Source: Streptomyces sp. NBC_00690
Lineage (GTDB): Bacteria > Actinomycetota > Actinomycetes > Streptomycetales > Streptomycetaceae
Direction: 5' to 3'
Assembly (NCBI RefSeq): GCF_036226685.1
Contig: NZ_CP109009.1
Span: 682,001 to 746,000, forward strand
DNA: 64,000 nt
The notes under the pieces were generated by a model. That model was not told the DNA's origin and made no database searches. It was given only the letters and a program-made list of their open reading frames with translations. Shown here piece after piece: positions 26,530 through 35,670 of this stretch. The number at the start of each line of letters is the position of its first letter. The stretch's first letter is position 1. Position numbers and translations under genes: made by a program.

Positions 26530-29500
26530 TCAGGGCTTGGTCATCACACAGACGAGGTCAGCCGTGGTGGTATTGCACGTCCTGAACCAGGCGTTGCCCG
26601 GGTCGAGCAGATACGCGTCCTTGTCGATCAGCCGGAACTTCGACGAGAAATCGCTGCCGAACCGGCGCATTGAGCCCTGGTTGACTTCGCCCGACATGGA
26701 CGACCTGCCGCATTTCTCGTTCCAGGTCGGCGGGTCGTACCGGGTGTCGTCCAGAAGGTGCTCGCTGCCGTTGTCGACTTTGGCCGCGACCGTCTGAAGG
26801 CACTCACCGCCGCCGTCTCTTCCTGCGGGCATCAAGCCACCGTGGGAGGAGGGCAGACCGGCCGACTGGTAGGTGGCAGCGAACGGGAACTCGTCACAGT
26901 TCACCTCGTCCTTGCCGTTGCTGGTCAGCTCAGGGTGCAGGAACGTCCACGGGTGTTTGACGAAGGTCTTTTTCGGTACGTACCCGCCGACACGCTTGCC
27001 CCCGTACTTGGCGCACATCACGTCACGGGATGTGTCGGTGTCCCAGCCGCTGGCCGCCCGGGCGGGGGGAGGATGGTAGAGCAGCGGCTTCGTGAGGATG
27101 ACGCCCAGTCCCTTCGACGCGGACCGGTTCTGCACCACCCAGGCGTGCGCCGCCGCGGCCGGATATTTGGCTGTGTTGAACTTGAACGTCGGGATGTACT
27201 GCGACAATATGCAGCCCGGTGCGCCGTAGGACGCGACCTTGTCGCAGCGGACCGTGAGCTCGGGTGCTATCGCGGGGACGTGGTTTCCCCACTCGCGCTT
27301 CCTACCGTCCGGAGCAGGCGGCGGATCCACGCCGGGCATGGGCTGGGTGATCAAGTACATCGGCAGGTTCTTGGACACATGGGTGTCTCGCCCGAGGGTG
27401 GCGTCGTTGACCTTGCCATTCCAAGTGTGGTTGGACGTGCCGGTGCTGATGTGGGTGTCATTGGGCTGGTTGCCGTTCATGCCCCCGTTCCAGTTCAGCG
27501 AGCCGTGGAAGTCGATGGGTTTGCCTCCGGCCCCGTTGTTGCAGCCGTCGCTGTTGCACATGATGTCGATGTATGCGCCCGGCGCGTCGGAGCCGAAGAT
27601 CACCGCTTTATCCACAGCGGGGAAGGTGTTGCGGATCGGGACCAACTGGAGCCAGGTCTTGATCTCACTGGTGTGCGGGTCGGTCTTGACCTGGAAGTGG
27701 GTCTCGAAGTCGGCCGTGTACACGATGTCGGGGACACCGGGAAGGGTCTTGCTCCGGGCCTCGTAGCGCAGGTCCATGAACAGGCATGCTTCGGTACGAG
27801 TGAAGAGTGACTTCTGGGCTTCGCCGAACAGACTCGGCTGGCACCAGGGTTTGTTCACAATGGGGTCCGGGCGGGTGGGTGCCCGCACAGCCTTGGCGGC
27901 CATGGAGGCCGCCAGGGCGGACTGCTCGGCCCTCGGCGTGATCGTCACCGTGCTGGTGCCGTTGCGGACGACGCGGGACTGCGAGCCCTGCTTGTACAGC
28001 GGATGCCGCTGTGGCTCATCCGTCTGGACCGGAATGGGGGAGGTCGTGTCCGGTTGCGGAAGAGTGATGTCGAGCTTGGGCGGGCGGTTGTAGTTCCGGT
28101 TTCCTGCGGTGAAGCCGTAGTCTCGGATCGGGCCGACGTTGTCGGCGCGGTCGACGCTACGGGTCTGTACTAGGTGGTTGCCGTCGGCGGCCGGTGCGAG
28201 GGCGTAGGACGCGGTGTTCTCCACGGCGCGTGCCACTGGGGCCGTCGCGGCGACGCCTGTCCAGTTGGCGTCGGGCGCGTCGTCCTCGTACGGGTCGAGC
28301 CGGTACTGCACCTCACGGGCGTCGGAGACGCCGGTGTTGACGTTGAAGGTGCCGGAGACGCCTGCTCCGCCGCCGCCCCAGTTCTCCGGGTAGGTCGCTG
28401 ATGTGATGGTCTTCGGTTCTCCGGGGGCGGTGGTGTCGACGACGAATTCGCGCCAGGGGGACCAGTTGAGGTTGTAGTGGGTGCCGTCGTAGGCGTTGGT
28501 GCGGAACTTGTACGTCTTGCCATTGACCAGCTGCCCGGCGGGTACCTTCACGGAGGCCCAGGAGCCGGGGGTGACGAAGCCGGAGACGATCACGCCGTCG
28601 CCGGCAGGGGTGGTGATGGGCGTGTTCGTGGCCGCGTCGTAAACCTGGAAGGTGCCATTGACCGTGTCACCGTCGGCGTCGGTGAACTTGTCCCGCAGTG
28701 TCGGCGTGGTGGTGTTCACCGCCCAGACACCCGCGTAAGACTTGAACGGGGCGCCGGCCTGCTGCGCGGTTCCGTCACCGGGCCGGTAGTTCCAGGTGAC
28801 GGTCAACTTCGGCGGGTTCGCCGTGGCGTTCGCGGAGTTGACGCGTTTCCACGCTTTGACGTCGTCCGTGAGCGCGCGCAGGCCCATGTAGCCCCTGCCG
28901 TCCAGGGCGGAAGACCAGCTCTGCACGAGGGTGGTGACGTCTGCGCTGATCCACCCGTCCGGGGCGGTGGTGCAGGAAGGATTCCCCTTGGTCTGGGTGG
29001 AGGAGTGGTACTGCTGCTGCCATGTCGGCTGATTCGTCCACCGCGAGGCGGTGGAGGAAGCGGTGGTGTCCCAGACGGTCCACTGCTGCGGGGTGCAGTC
29101 GGTGTTGCCGGAGTGGAAGTTCCACAGGCTGAGGTCCGCGTTCGTGATCAGGGCGTCCTTGAACGGTGCGGTGTTCCAGGTGATGAACGACCTGGCGCTC
29201 CGTAGCGTCCCGTCGGGGTTAGTGGTGCCGGGGTTCCCGAAGTCCAGCTCGACGTCCGTGGACAGGTCGACGGTCTCGCCCTGCTGGACATAGGTGTCGA
29301 AGGCGTTCGACAGGTTCGACGTCGAGGGGTCGACGGTCACCGGGTACTTCGTGTCCGGGTCGGCCAGGAATCCAGCGTCCGGCGTGATGACGAGGTCGAA
29401 CGCACCGCCACCCTGGTCCACGACCTTCATGTCCACCCGGTGCCGGTTGGTGTGCTTCCCGGAGACCTTGTCGACCGTGGCGTCCCACATCACCGGCGCG

Positions 29501-30306
29501 GGCATCACCGCCCGCTTCGCCCCGGTCTTCGGGTCGGTGAAGGTCACTGACCCGTCTTTCTGGGGCTCGGCTTTCAGGCCCTCGGTCCTCAGCGGCAGCG
29601 TGTAGCTGTAGCCGCCGGCGGCGGGCCGCTGGTTGATGTTCACAAACTGCTCGAACCCGGTCCGGGTCGCCTGCACCACCACGTCTGCCCCAGGCACGGC
29701 GTTCCGGTATGTCGCTCGGGTGCCTTCAAGTTGTGGTTTCGGCAGGCCGCCCTTCCACTGCAGCGTGACCTGCTCCTCGCCGCTGCCCAGGGTCACCAGA
29801 TCCTGGCCGGCCGCAGCCCTGGCCGCTTTCAGCGACGGGGCGGGCGTGCCGCCGCCGGGTGCGAGCCTAAGACCAGCTGGGTGGGCCCGGGAGACCACCT
29901 GACCGTCCGCGTTCGTGGTGAGCGTGGCGTCGACGTTCACCCATTTACCGCCGCGCTGCATCCGCATCGGGCCCGAGTTCACATCTGAGGTGAGCGACCC
30001 GTCCGGGTTGGCATGGGTGAGAGTGGTGGCTGTGGTCTCGTTGGGGACGAGAACCCTCTTCCCCGCCCTCTTCGCCTTCGCGAGGGCCCAGGGGATACCG
30101 CCCTTACTGTGCTTGGCCGCCCACGCGAGATCCGCCCTGGCGATGTCCGCGGCACTCGGCTGTGGGGCCTTGGAAACCGTCTTGCCAGGCGCCGACGGAA
30201 TGGTCTCCATCGGTGGGACAACGGCTATGGCTGTGCCGCCGGTCGTCAGCAGCACCGTACCTAAAGCAATGGACAATGTCCGCTTTATTCTGGAAGAATC
30301 AGGCAA
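26530..30306 (-). CDS. Secreted DNRLRE protein with C-terminal NucA/NucB-like nuclease domain
   Basis: 1258 residues if started at TTG 30306, which has GGAGGGGG 9-10 nt upstream and places a signal peptide (RIKRTLSIALGTVLLTTGGT) at the N-terminus; an ATG at 30369 lacks a visible ribosome site. A DNRLRE-type domain lies at ~330-520 (FITWNTAPFKDALITNADLS, WTVWDTTASSTASRWTNQP), then Ig-like segments (GTFQVYDAATNTPITTPAGD, WREFVVDTTAPGEPK). The C-terminus has NCDEFPFAATYQS, matching the CDE-F motif of NucA/NucB DNases. Probably an exported effector or scavenging nuclease. Several Cys in the last 350 residues could form disulfides. Confidence 0.85.
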   Translation of the reverse strand: MPDSSRIKRTLSIALGTVLLTTGGTAIAVVPPMETIPSAPGKTVSKAPQPSAADIARADLAWAAKHSKGGIPWALAKAKRAGKRVLVPNETTATTLTHANPDGSLTSDVNSGPMRMQRGGKWVNVDATLTTNADGQVVSRAHPAGLRLAPGGGTPAPSLKAARAAAGQDLVTLGSGEEQVTLQWKGGLPKPQLEGTRATYRNAVPGADVVVQATRTGFEQFVNINQRPAAGGYSYTLPLRTEGLKAEPQKDGSVTFTDPKTGAKRAVMPAPVMWDATVDKVSGKHTNRHRVDMKVVDQGGGAFDLVITPDAGFLADPDTKYPVTVDPSTSNLSNAFDTYVQQGETVDLSTDVELDFGNPGTTNPDGTLRSARSFITWNTAPFKDALITNADLSLWNFHSGNTDCTPQQWTVWDTTASSTASRWTNQPTWQQQYHSSTQTKGNPSCTTAPDGWISADVTTLVQSWSSALDGRGYMGLRALTDDVKAWKRVNSANATANPPKLTVTWNYRPGDGTAQQAGAPFKSYAGVWAVNTTTPTLRDKFTDADGDTVNGTFQVYDAATNTPITTPAGDGVIVSGFVTPGSWASVKVPAGQLVNGKTYKFRTNAYDGTHYNLNWSPWREFVVDTTAPGEPKTITSATYPENWGGGGAGVSGTFNVNTGVSDAREVQYRLDPYEDDAPDANWTGVAATAPVARAVENTASYALAPAADGNHLVQTRSVDRADNVGPIRDYGFTAGNRNYNRPPKLDITLPQPDTTSPIPVQTDEPQRHPLYKQGSQSRVVRNGTSTVTITPRAEQSALAASMAAKAVRAPTRPDPIVNKPWCQPSLFGEAQKSLFTRTEACLFMDLRYEARSKTLPGVPDIVYTADFETHFQVKTDPHTSEIKTWLQLVPIRNTFPAVDKAVIFGSDAPGAYIDIMCNSDGCNNGAGGKPIDFHGSLNWNGGMNGNQPNDTHISTGTSNHTWNGKVNDATLGRDTHVSKNLPMYLITQPMPGVDPPPAPDGRKREWGNHVPAIAPELTVRCDKVASYGAPGCILSQYIPTFKFNTAKYPAAAAHAWVVQNRSASKGLGVILTKPLLYHPPPARAASGWDTDTSRDVMCAKYGGKRVGGYVPKKTFVKHPWTFLHPELTSNGKDEVNCDEFPFAATYQSAGLPSSHGGLMPAGRDGGGECLQTVAAKVDNGSEHLLDDTRYDPPTWNEKCGRSSMSGEVNQGSMRRFGSDFSSKFRLIDKDAYLLDPGNAWFRTCNTTTADLVCVMTKP

Positions 30307-31130
30307 AACAGAACTTCCCCCTCCGCCCGCCCAGGTCGCAAGGCAGGCCGGTAGACCGATTGATTGCATCGAGAACGCTTCTACGGCGACCGCCGATGAG
30401 CAAGGAAAAGATCTGGCCAGGGGCGCTCATTACCCCTGGCCGCGCGCCTAGTCGTGATCTTGCCCACGAGGATTCAGCCCGGCAGGCAGCACCGCGGCGC
30501 TGGTGCGCTATTTTGTGCCCTTCTAGAGGGCGATATCCCCTAAAATTCCCAACAGCAAGTCCCATACGAGATTTCAATATGTATCAGCATCATCTGCACC
30601 CAACGGGCCGTCAATTTCTCTCCGACGAAGAACTCCGAAATGGCAGGGGAACACGGCTCGCGCCCTGCAACGCCACTCGGTGTTTCGCGAACGCCTAGTT
30701 CACACTTGACCTGCAGAAACCTGCATGTGCCATCGAAGCTCCTGCTGAGTCGCCAAGGTGCCCTCATCTGCCCCCTGTCACCAGGCATCGACCGACAATC
30801 GGTGAGCCCGGTACCGGCCAGCACGGGACCTCGGGACTTCGCCCGCCCCGGGTGTTCTCCACACGGACAGTCTCCGTAGCTAGAGAGAATCCGTCGTTGC
30901 GAGAAACTCGTCCTGATTACGTTGACCGACCACGCAGTGATAGCTGCGGACGGTTGAACGACGGCCGAGGAAGGCGCACCACGTCCTCATCAGAACAGCG
31001 AGCAGCACAGGACGATATCGAGACCAACTCCCCGGTGACCGCCCCGGCGAGAAACCCCGCATGCGCGGGGACCACCAACTCACGGGGTGTCGGGCGCGTA
31101 TGAGTACAGGAACATGAGACGGTTGCGTCG
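30307..31130. other. Gene-free stretch upstream of the DNRLRE gene
   Basis: About 820 bp without a supported gene. The part around 30540-30620 is AT-richer than its surroundings and could hold the DNRLRE promoter. It contains the CRISPR-like repeat at 31049-31076; nothing else recognised. Confidence 0.6.
31049..31076. repeat. Solitary type I-E CRISPR-like repeat or hairpin
   Basis: GAGAAACCCCGCATGCGCGG GGACCACC (28 nt, shown in two pieces) has the CCCCGC-N4-GCGGGG core and flanks of actinobacterial type I-E repeats. No second copy at 61-bp spacing was found on either side and no cas genes are present. It may be an orphan repeat or just a terminator stem. Confidence 0.35.
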
Positions 31131-31503
31131 GTGGCTGGGCGTGCCACGGCGCCCCGTCGGCGGCAGGGTGCCGTTCGGGGGTCCGGAGCTCTACCGGCGG
31201 GTGTGCTGCGGGAGCTGGCCGAGGCGGTGAACGAGGTCCTGCTCGGTCTGGAGGACAATGTGGTCACGGCGCACCGCGAGCAGTACCGCGCCTACCAGCG
31301 GCTGCGGATCACCCTTGGGTCGCTCCACAGGATCCGCCCGGCGGCCTCGGCTCCCAGGCGGTCGCGCACCAGGTGCTGGAGCTCCGTCCGGTGGTCCATT
31401 AGCCAGGACAGGTAGAACAGGCCCTGGTGGATCCCACCTTCTCTGAACTGGGGAGGATGGTCCAGTTCACCAACCTCATGCCCTTCGGGCCCAGTGCCGC
31501 GTG
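31131..31503 (+). pseudogene. Degraded unknown ORF
   Basis: One frame gives VLRELAEAVNEVLLGLEDNV then HREQYRAYQRLRITLGSLHR; in the next frame DPPGGLGSQAVAHQVLELRP and PTFSELGRMVQFTNLMPFGP follow, with a stop between. The segments look like parts of one helical protein broken by frameshifts and a nonsense codon. Family not recognised. Confidence 0.35.
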
Positions 31504-31513
31504 AGGGCCTGCC

Positions 31514-31774
31514 TCACTCGTTCATGGGGTCTGTGCGGTATAGGACCGGCCGGTCCTGCACCTTGACCAGCAGGCCGATGCCCGCGAGATCGCGGGGGAT
31601 CCGTCGTGTGTGCTTTTCCTCTGGCTCATGACCGGCGTCGCGCAATGCGGTAAGCGCGCGCTGAGTGTCCCATAGGCCGCGAAGCGCGCGGATCGTCTTC
31701 TCCAGACTGCCGCGCTGGCTCGGTCGGTGATCGCTCACGGGTAAACCCTCAATTTCATGCGCTGTGCGTCTCAT
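31514..31774 (-). CDS. Small winged-helix-like protein
   Basis: 86 residues from ATG 31774. The pattern LEKTIRALRGLWDTQRALTA, then TRRIPRDLAGIGLLVKVQDR PVLYRT (in two pieces) looks like a compact winged HTH with a C-terminal beta-hairpin, as in small DNA-binding or replication-accessory proteins. No family name can be assigned. The next gene on the same strand starts 650 bp upstream. Confidence 0.5.
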   Translation of the reverse strand: MRRTAHEIEGLPVSDHRPSQRGSLEKTIRALRGLWDTQRALTALRDAGHEPEEKHTRRIPRDLAGIGLLVKVQDRPVLYRTDPMNE

Positions 31775-31824
31775 CGTCGCTACGCAGGCAGGCGACGTAC
31801 GCGTCTGACATCCAGCGCCGTGTA

Positions 31825-32431
31825 TTACACGGCGACCATGGAAAGCCAGCCAACGTGGCGGAGAACGGGCACCACGCGTAGGTGGGTGAAGGCGATCACG
31901 GGTGTCTCATCGTCCTCAACCGGGAAGGGCAAGGCGTGCTGCAGACATACATCGTCCTGCGGATCATCCACGTCGCACCCGGGAACCTCGACACGGCCGC
32001 CGGCCGAGTGCAGAGCAACGCCCGGACGCGCGGTCAGGTCACGCAGCTGCTGGAGACCATACTTGCCTGCCAGTTGCGCCGTAGTGAGGGACTTCTTGAT
32101 TCTGGGGGCGTTCCCCGTCCACCCAGGCAGGGAAGGCCATGATGCGCAGGGTGGTTGTGTTTCCCGGCGCGCACGCGATGCCGACGCGCAGCCGGTTGTG
32201 CAGGTTGGATAGCGCTGCGGGGATTTCGGGGACGACCGTGGGCTTGTAGAGCACGAGATCACGTTCACCGTTGTCCCAGCGGGTGTCGTGCACGGTCAAC
32301 AACGGGCTGCCGGGAAGGCGTAGTTCCCACTCAACGGCCGAGCCCGTCGCCGAGGCCCCAGCGCAAGTCGTACCCGGCTTCTCATCCAGGGATGTGCCGC
32401 GCTCCAGGGTGAGATCGTCCATCAGTCTCAT
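31825..32431 (-). pseudogene. Unknown protein, frameshifted
   Basis: From ATG 32431 the frame reads MRLMDDLTLERGTSLDEKPG to NTTTLRIMAFPAWVDGERPQ; near 32100 the conserved-looking continuation RIKKSLTTAQLAGKYGLQQL and RPGVALHSAGGRVEVPGCDV lies in another frame, ending at 31825. The joined product would be about 200 residues. No family recognised. One indel explains it. Confidence 0.5.
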
Positions 32432-32547
32432 GATCTGTGCTCTACCTCCGCATGTGACGAGATATTGTGGACGTTCGCGTAGTTCGCCAGGGGTAAGTTC
32501 ACGTAATTCCCCAGGTGCCCGCCTGGCCGGGCTGGTGACTCTTCTTG

Positions 32548-32919
32548 TCAGAGGTCGACGCGGTGCTCGGCAGCCGATGGATCATCGACCGATCCGTAGC
32601 GCAAGATGACGTGGGCCGGGCGGAACGGGAGGTCGTGCAGGATGGGGGCCATTGCCGCGAAGAGTGCATCGGCGTCCGGTCCGTAGGCGTAGAGGACCAC
32701 CTCGCCGCCTCCGTATTCGTTTCCGTCGAACTCGCCGACCTCGGCTTGCTCGATCGCCTCGGTCAGCAGGGTCTGGGCCTGGCGGACGGCCTCCCGTTGG
32801 CTGGGTTCGCCGAGGCCGTCATCGGCCAGTTGGTAGCGGGCGATGACGGCGTGCTCAACGTCGGTTTCTGCTTCGTCTGTGTCGGCCATGCGGGAAACGA
32901 TCTCATCCCGGACCGACAT
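32548..32919 (-). CDS. Unknown 123-aa protein
   Basis: ATG 32919 (MSVRDEIVSRMADTDEAETD). Acidic; a helical N-terminus (AVRQAQTLLTEAIEQAEVGE) precedes GNEYGGGEVVLYAYGPDADA LFAAMAPIL (in two pieces), then HVILRYGSVDDPSAAEHRVD. This beta-alpha pattern occurs in uncharacterised streptomycete proteins. The gene starts 31 bp from istB, so the IS21 insertion lies directly in its upstream region and may have removed its promoter. Confidence 0.65.
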   Translation of the reverse strand: MSVRDEIVSRMADTDEAETDVEHAVIARYQLADDGLGEPSQREAVRQAQTLLTEAIEQAEVGEFDGNEYGGGEVVLYAYGPDADALFAAMAPILHDLPFRPAHVILRYGSVDDPSAAEHRVDL

Positions 32920-32949
32920 CGTCGTCGGCCAGCGGTCCGGGACGCGGTC

Positions 32950-33723
32950 CTAGGTGATCGTGGGCTTGGCCGGCCTGTCGGTGGGGTTCTTGGGTCGCTT
33001 GTTCGGGCGGTAGCTGGGGCCGTTCATGATGACCTGGTGGCTGGTGTTGATCAGCCGGTCCAGCAGCGACTCGGCGACGACAGGGTTGGGGAAGAGCGGA
33101 TACCAGTCGCTGGGCGCCCGGTTGCTGGTGATGATCAGGGACCTGCCCTGCCGTTCGCTGACCAGTTCGTAGAGGTCAGCGGCCTGGGCCGCTCCGAGCT
33201 GGCGCATGGCGAAGTCGTCGAGGATGAGCACGTCGGGCCGTACCAGTTCACGGATCCGCTTGTCCCAGGTGCGGTCCGCGTGGCGGCCGGCGAGGTCCGC
33301 GAGGATCCGGCTGGTCTTGGCGAAGCGGACGTTCGCGACCTGGCGGACGGCGAGGTGACCGAGGGCCTGGGCGACGTGTGTCTTACCGACCCCGACCGGG
33401 CCGAAGAGGATGACCGACTCGCCCGAATGGAGCCAGTGCAGGGCCCCGAGATCGCGGATCTGGGCGGCCGGGAGCTTCGAGGAGGCGGTGAAGTCGAACT
33501 CCTCCAGGGTGACCTGCTGCTCGAACTTCGCCCGAGTCAGGCGCCGTTGGAAGGCGACGGTCTCGCGCCGGGTGATCTCGTCCTGGCAGAGGACCTGCAG
33601 GAAGTCCAGGTGCCCGAGCTCGCCGCCGTGGGCCTGGGCCAGACGGGCATCGAGGGTTTCCAGCATCCCCGAGAGCCGCAGCGACTTCAGCGACTCACGC
33701 AGGGCAGAATCCATCACGCTCAT
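32950..33723 (-). CDS. istB: IS21-family helper ATPase IstB
   Basis: 257 residues. Walker A GPVGVGKT at 108-115, Walker B VLILDDFA around 175, sensor SLIITSNRAPSDWYP. IstB is an AAA+ ATPase that oligomerises on target DNA and licenses IstA-mediated insertion. Its ATG overlaps the istA stop (ATGA), the standard translational coupling in this family. Full length and apparently functional. Confidence 0.95.
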   Translation of the reverse strand: MSVMDSALRESLKSLRLSGMLETLDARLAQAHGGELGHLDFLQVLCQDEITRRETVAFQRRLTRAKFEQQVTLEEFDFTASSKLPAAQIRDLGALHWLHSGESVILFGPVGVGKTHVAQALGHLAVRQVANVRFAKTSRILADLAGRHADRTWDKRIRELVRPDVLILDDFAMRQLGAAQAADLYELVSERQGRSLIITSNRAPSDWYPLFPNPVVAESLLDRLINTSHQVIMNGPSYRPNKRPKNPTDRPAKPTIT

Positions 33724-35339
33724 CAGATGCTTCCCTCAACTTCGCCGTGGACCTGGTCGTCGTGGATCTCATCCGCCGTCTCGGACGGGGCGACGGAGGC
33801 GAACAGCCGCTTGGGCCCGTGGAGGAAGGCCGCGGCTCCCGCGTCCCCGCTCGATTCGGGCTCCGGATCGGTCTCGGTGCCGGCGATCAGGATGCCCTTG
33901 ATGGTGCGGTAGGACGGGTCTCCGATCGTGATGGCCCTCGCGCAGGCGGCCTCCAGCCTCGCGTCGCCGTACTTCTTCTTCAGCCCGAGGATGCCCTGGG
34001 CGGCGCGGAGCCGGTAGAGCGCGTTGACCTCCAGCAGCTGGTCGACGACGGTCCGGCAGGCATCCCCGACCTCGGATGCCTGGGTCCGGCACCAGATCGG
34101 CGTGCGCATCTGGAAGGCGATCTTCTCCGGCGGGTAGTCGCTCCTGTCGGTGCGTTTTCCCTGCTCAAGTGCCACGTGAGTCTTGACCAGGTCGCCGTCG
34201 AGGAAGACCTGCACCATCGTGGCGGTCGAGCGGACGTCGACCCGGCGGCCGATCAGTTTCCAGGGCACCGAGTAGAGGGTGTGGCCGACCTTGACGTGGA
34301 TGTCCGGCCCGACCACCGCGGTTGACCAGCGGGCCAGCACGAACGGAGTGGGCGGCAGCGGCAGCAGGGTCTCGGCTTCGATGGCCTCGAACACTGCCAT
34401 CGGGGCGGCTCCCTGCAACGGTCGGCACTGCCGTCGGCCGGCCACCTTCTGACTCCAGGTCACAGCCTCGGCCTGCATGTGCTCGATCGAGGTGAACTCC
34501 CGCCCGCGCCAGAACGAGTCCCGGATGTAGGGCATCGGCCGCTCGACCCGCGGCTTGTCCTTGGGCCGGGCAGCGCGAGCCGGATCGACCAATGCCCCGT
34601 AGTGGGTGGCGAGCTCGGCATACGCCTTGTTGATCTTCGGATCGTAGAGATCGGGCTTGTCGACCCCGGTCCGCAGGTTGTCCGGCACCAGCCGCCGCGG
34701 GACGCCCCCGAAGTAGCGGAAGGCGGCGACGTGGGCCTCGGTCCAGGCGTGCTGGTGCAGGTAGAGGACCGGGCGGACGAACATGTGCCGCGAGCACGGC
34801 AGCACCATCACGAAGGCCCAGATCCGGTGGCGCTTGCCGGTCTTCGGATTGGTCCACTGGCCGAGGTGGCCGTAGTCGATCTGGGCCTCCGAGCCCGGCT
34901 CGACGTCATCGCGCAAGACCGTGACCTGCCACCTTGTCGTCTCATCGGGCAGCGTGGCGTGCACCCACCGGCGGAACGAGAAGATCGACACGTCCAGCTT
35001 GTGCTCGTCCCGCAACCGCTGGTGGATCGTGGAGACGGTCACCGTCCCCAGCAGATTCTTGATGTAGCCGCGGTGCTGGTCGATCTCAGGCCACGTGATC
35101 TGCCGCAGCCGCCGGTCAACGAGCTCGGGAAACCATCCCTTGATCAGCTTGGCCCAGTCGGCCTCCCGCATCGGCGGCCCGCCCGGAGCGATCCCGGACG
35201 CCTCCGCCGGCTCCAGGTACTTCCTGATCGTCTTGCGATCCACCCCCAGCGACGCGGCCAGCTCGCTCTTCGAGCGGCCCGCGTACCAGTGGACGTAGAT
35301 CTCGGTGATGTCGACCACGACGAACGTTCTCCTTGCCAT
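33723..35339 (-). CDS. istA: IS21-family transposase IstA
   Basis: 538 residues. N-terminal HTH (GRSKSELAASLGVDRKTIRK), then an RNase H-like catalytic core with Asp155 (QIDYGHLG), Asp220 (LVPDNLRTGV) and Glu266 (KPRVERP) as the DDE triad, and a C-terminal beta-barrel (VKVGHTLYSVPWKLIGRRVD). Longer than many IstA by ~30 residues at the C-terminus. With istB it makes an apparently intact IS21 element; I could not define the terminal repeats with confidence. Confidence 0.95.
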   Translation of the reverse strand: MARRTFVVVDITEIYVHWYAGRSKSELAASLGVDRKTIRKYLEPAEASGIAPGGPPMREADWAKLIKGWFPELVDRRLRQITWPEIDQHRGYIKNLLGTVTVSTIHQRLRDEHKLDVSIFSFRRWVHATLPDETTRWQVTVLRDDVEPGSEAQIDYGHLGQWTNPKTGKRHRIWAFVMVLPCSRHMFVRPVLYLHQHAWTEAHVAAFRYFGGVPRRLVPDNLRTGVDKPDLYDPKINKAYAELATHYGALVDPARAARPKDKPRVERPMPYIRDSFWRGREFTSIEHMQAEAVTWSQKVAGRRQCRPLQGAAPMAVFEAIEAETLLPLPPTPFVLARWSTAVVGPDIHVKVGHTLYSVPWKLIGRRVDVRSTATMVQVFLDGDLVKTHVALEQGKRTDRSDYPPEKIAFQMRTPIWCRTQASEVGDACRTVVDQLLEVNALYRLRAAQGILGLKKKYGDARLEAACARAITIGDPSYRTIKGILIAGTETDPEPESSGDAGAAAFLHGPKRLFASVAPSETADEIHDDQVHGEVEGSI

Positions 35340-35670
35340 CCGGGCTGACCATCGGCCTTCCGAACCACAGGCCCAGGGCCGCCCACACGCCTCCGCGATG
35401 ACCAGGTCCCTCGATCCCGAACTCCGTCGTACCCATGGCCAATTAGGAGAAGTCGGGATGAGGAATTACATGACGCTCAAACCACCCGAGATAGGGAAAA
35501 ACGTGAACACTCACAGATATACCCGGTGATGTGCATCTGGCGCATAGAACGTACCGCTTGCGGCGTTCATGCAGTAGGAGAACGATCCATGTCCACGTGC
35601 TGCAGATCTCCTGCTGTTGCAGCTGATTTGGCAGTGCAGGTGACCTTGGACAGGTTTGTCGCGCGGAACT
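35340..35670. other. Non-coding stretch beyond istA
   Basis: About 330 bp. The first ~100 bp probably contain the right end of the IS21 element. The part near 35430-35530 is relatively AT-rich. No gene recognised. Confidence 0.5.

Noticed and set aside
31000..31130. A CRISPR array
   Set aside because: Only one repeat-like unit; no further copies at regular spacing and no cas genes.
32545..34325. Plus-strand ORFs over istB/istA
   Set aside because: Shadows; IstA and IstB catalytic motifs are all on the minus strand.
32930..35460. Terminal inverted repeats of the intact IS21 element
   Set aside because: Only weak similarity (around GGTCCTAGGTGATCG near 32945 and its near-complement near 35395) was seen; not enough to define ends.
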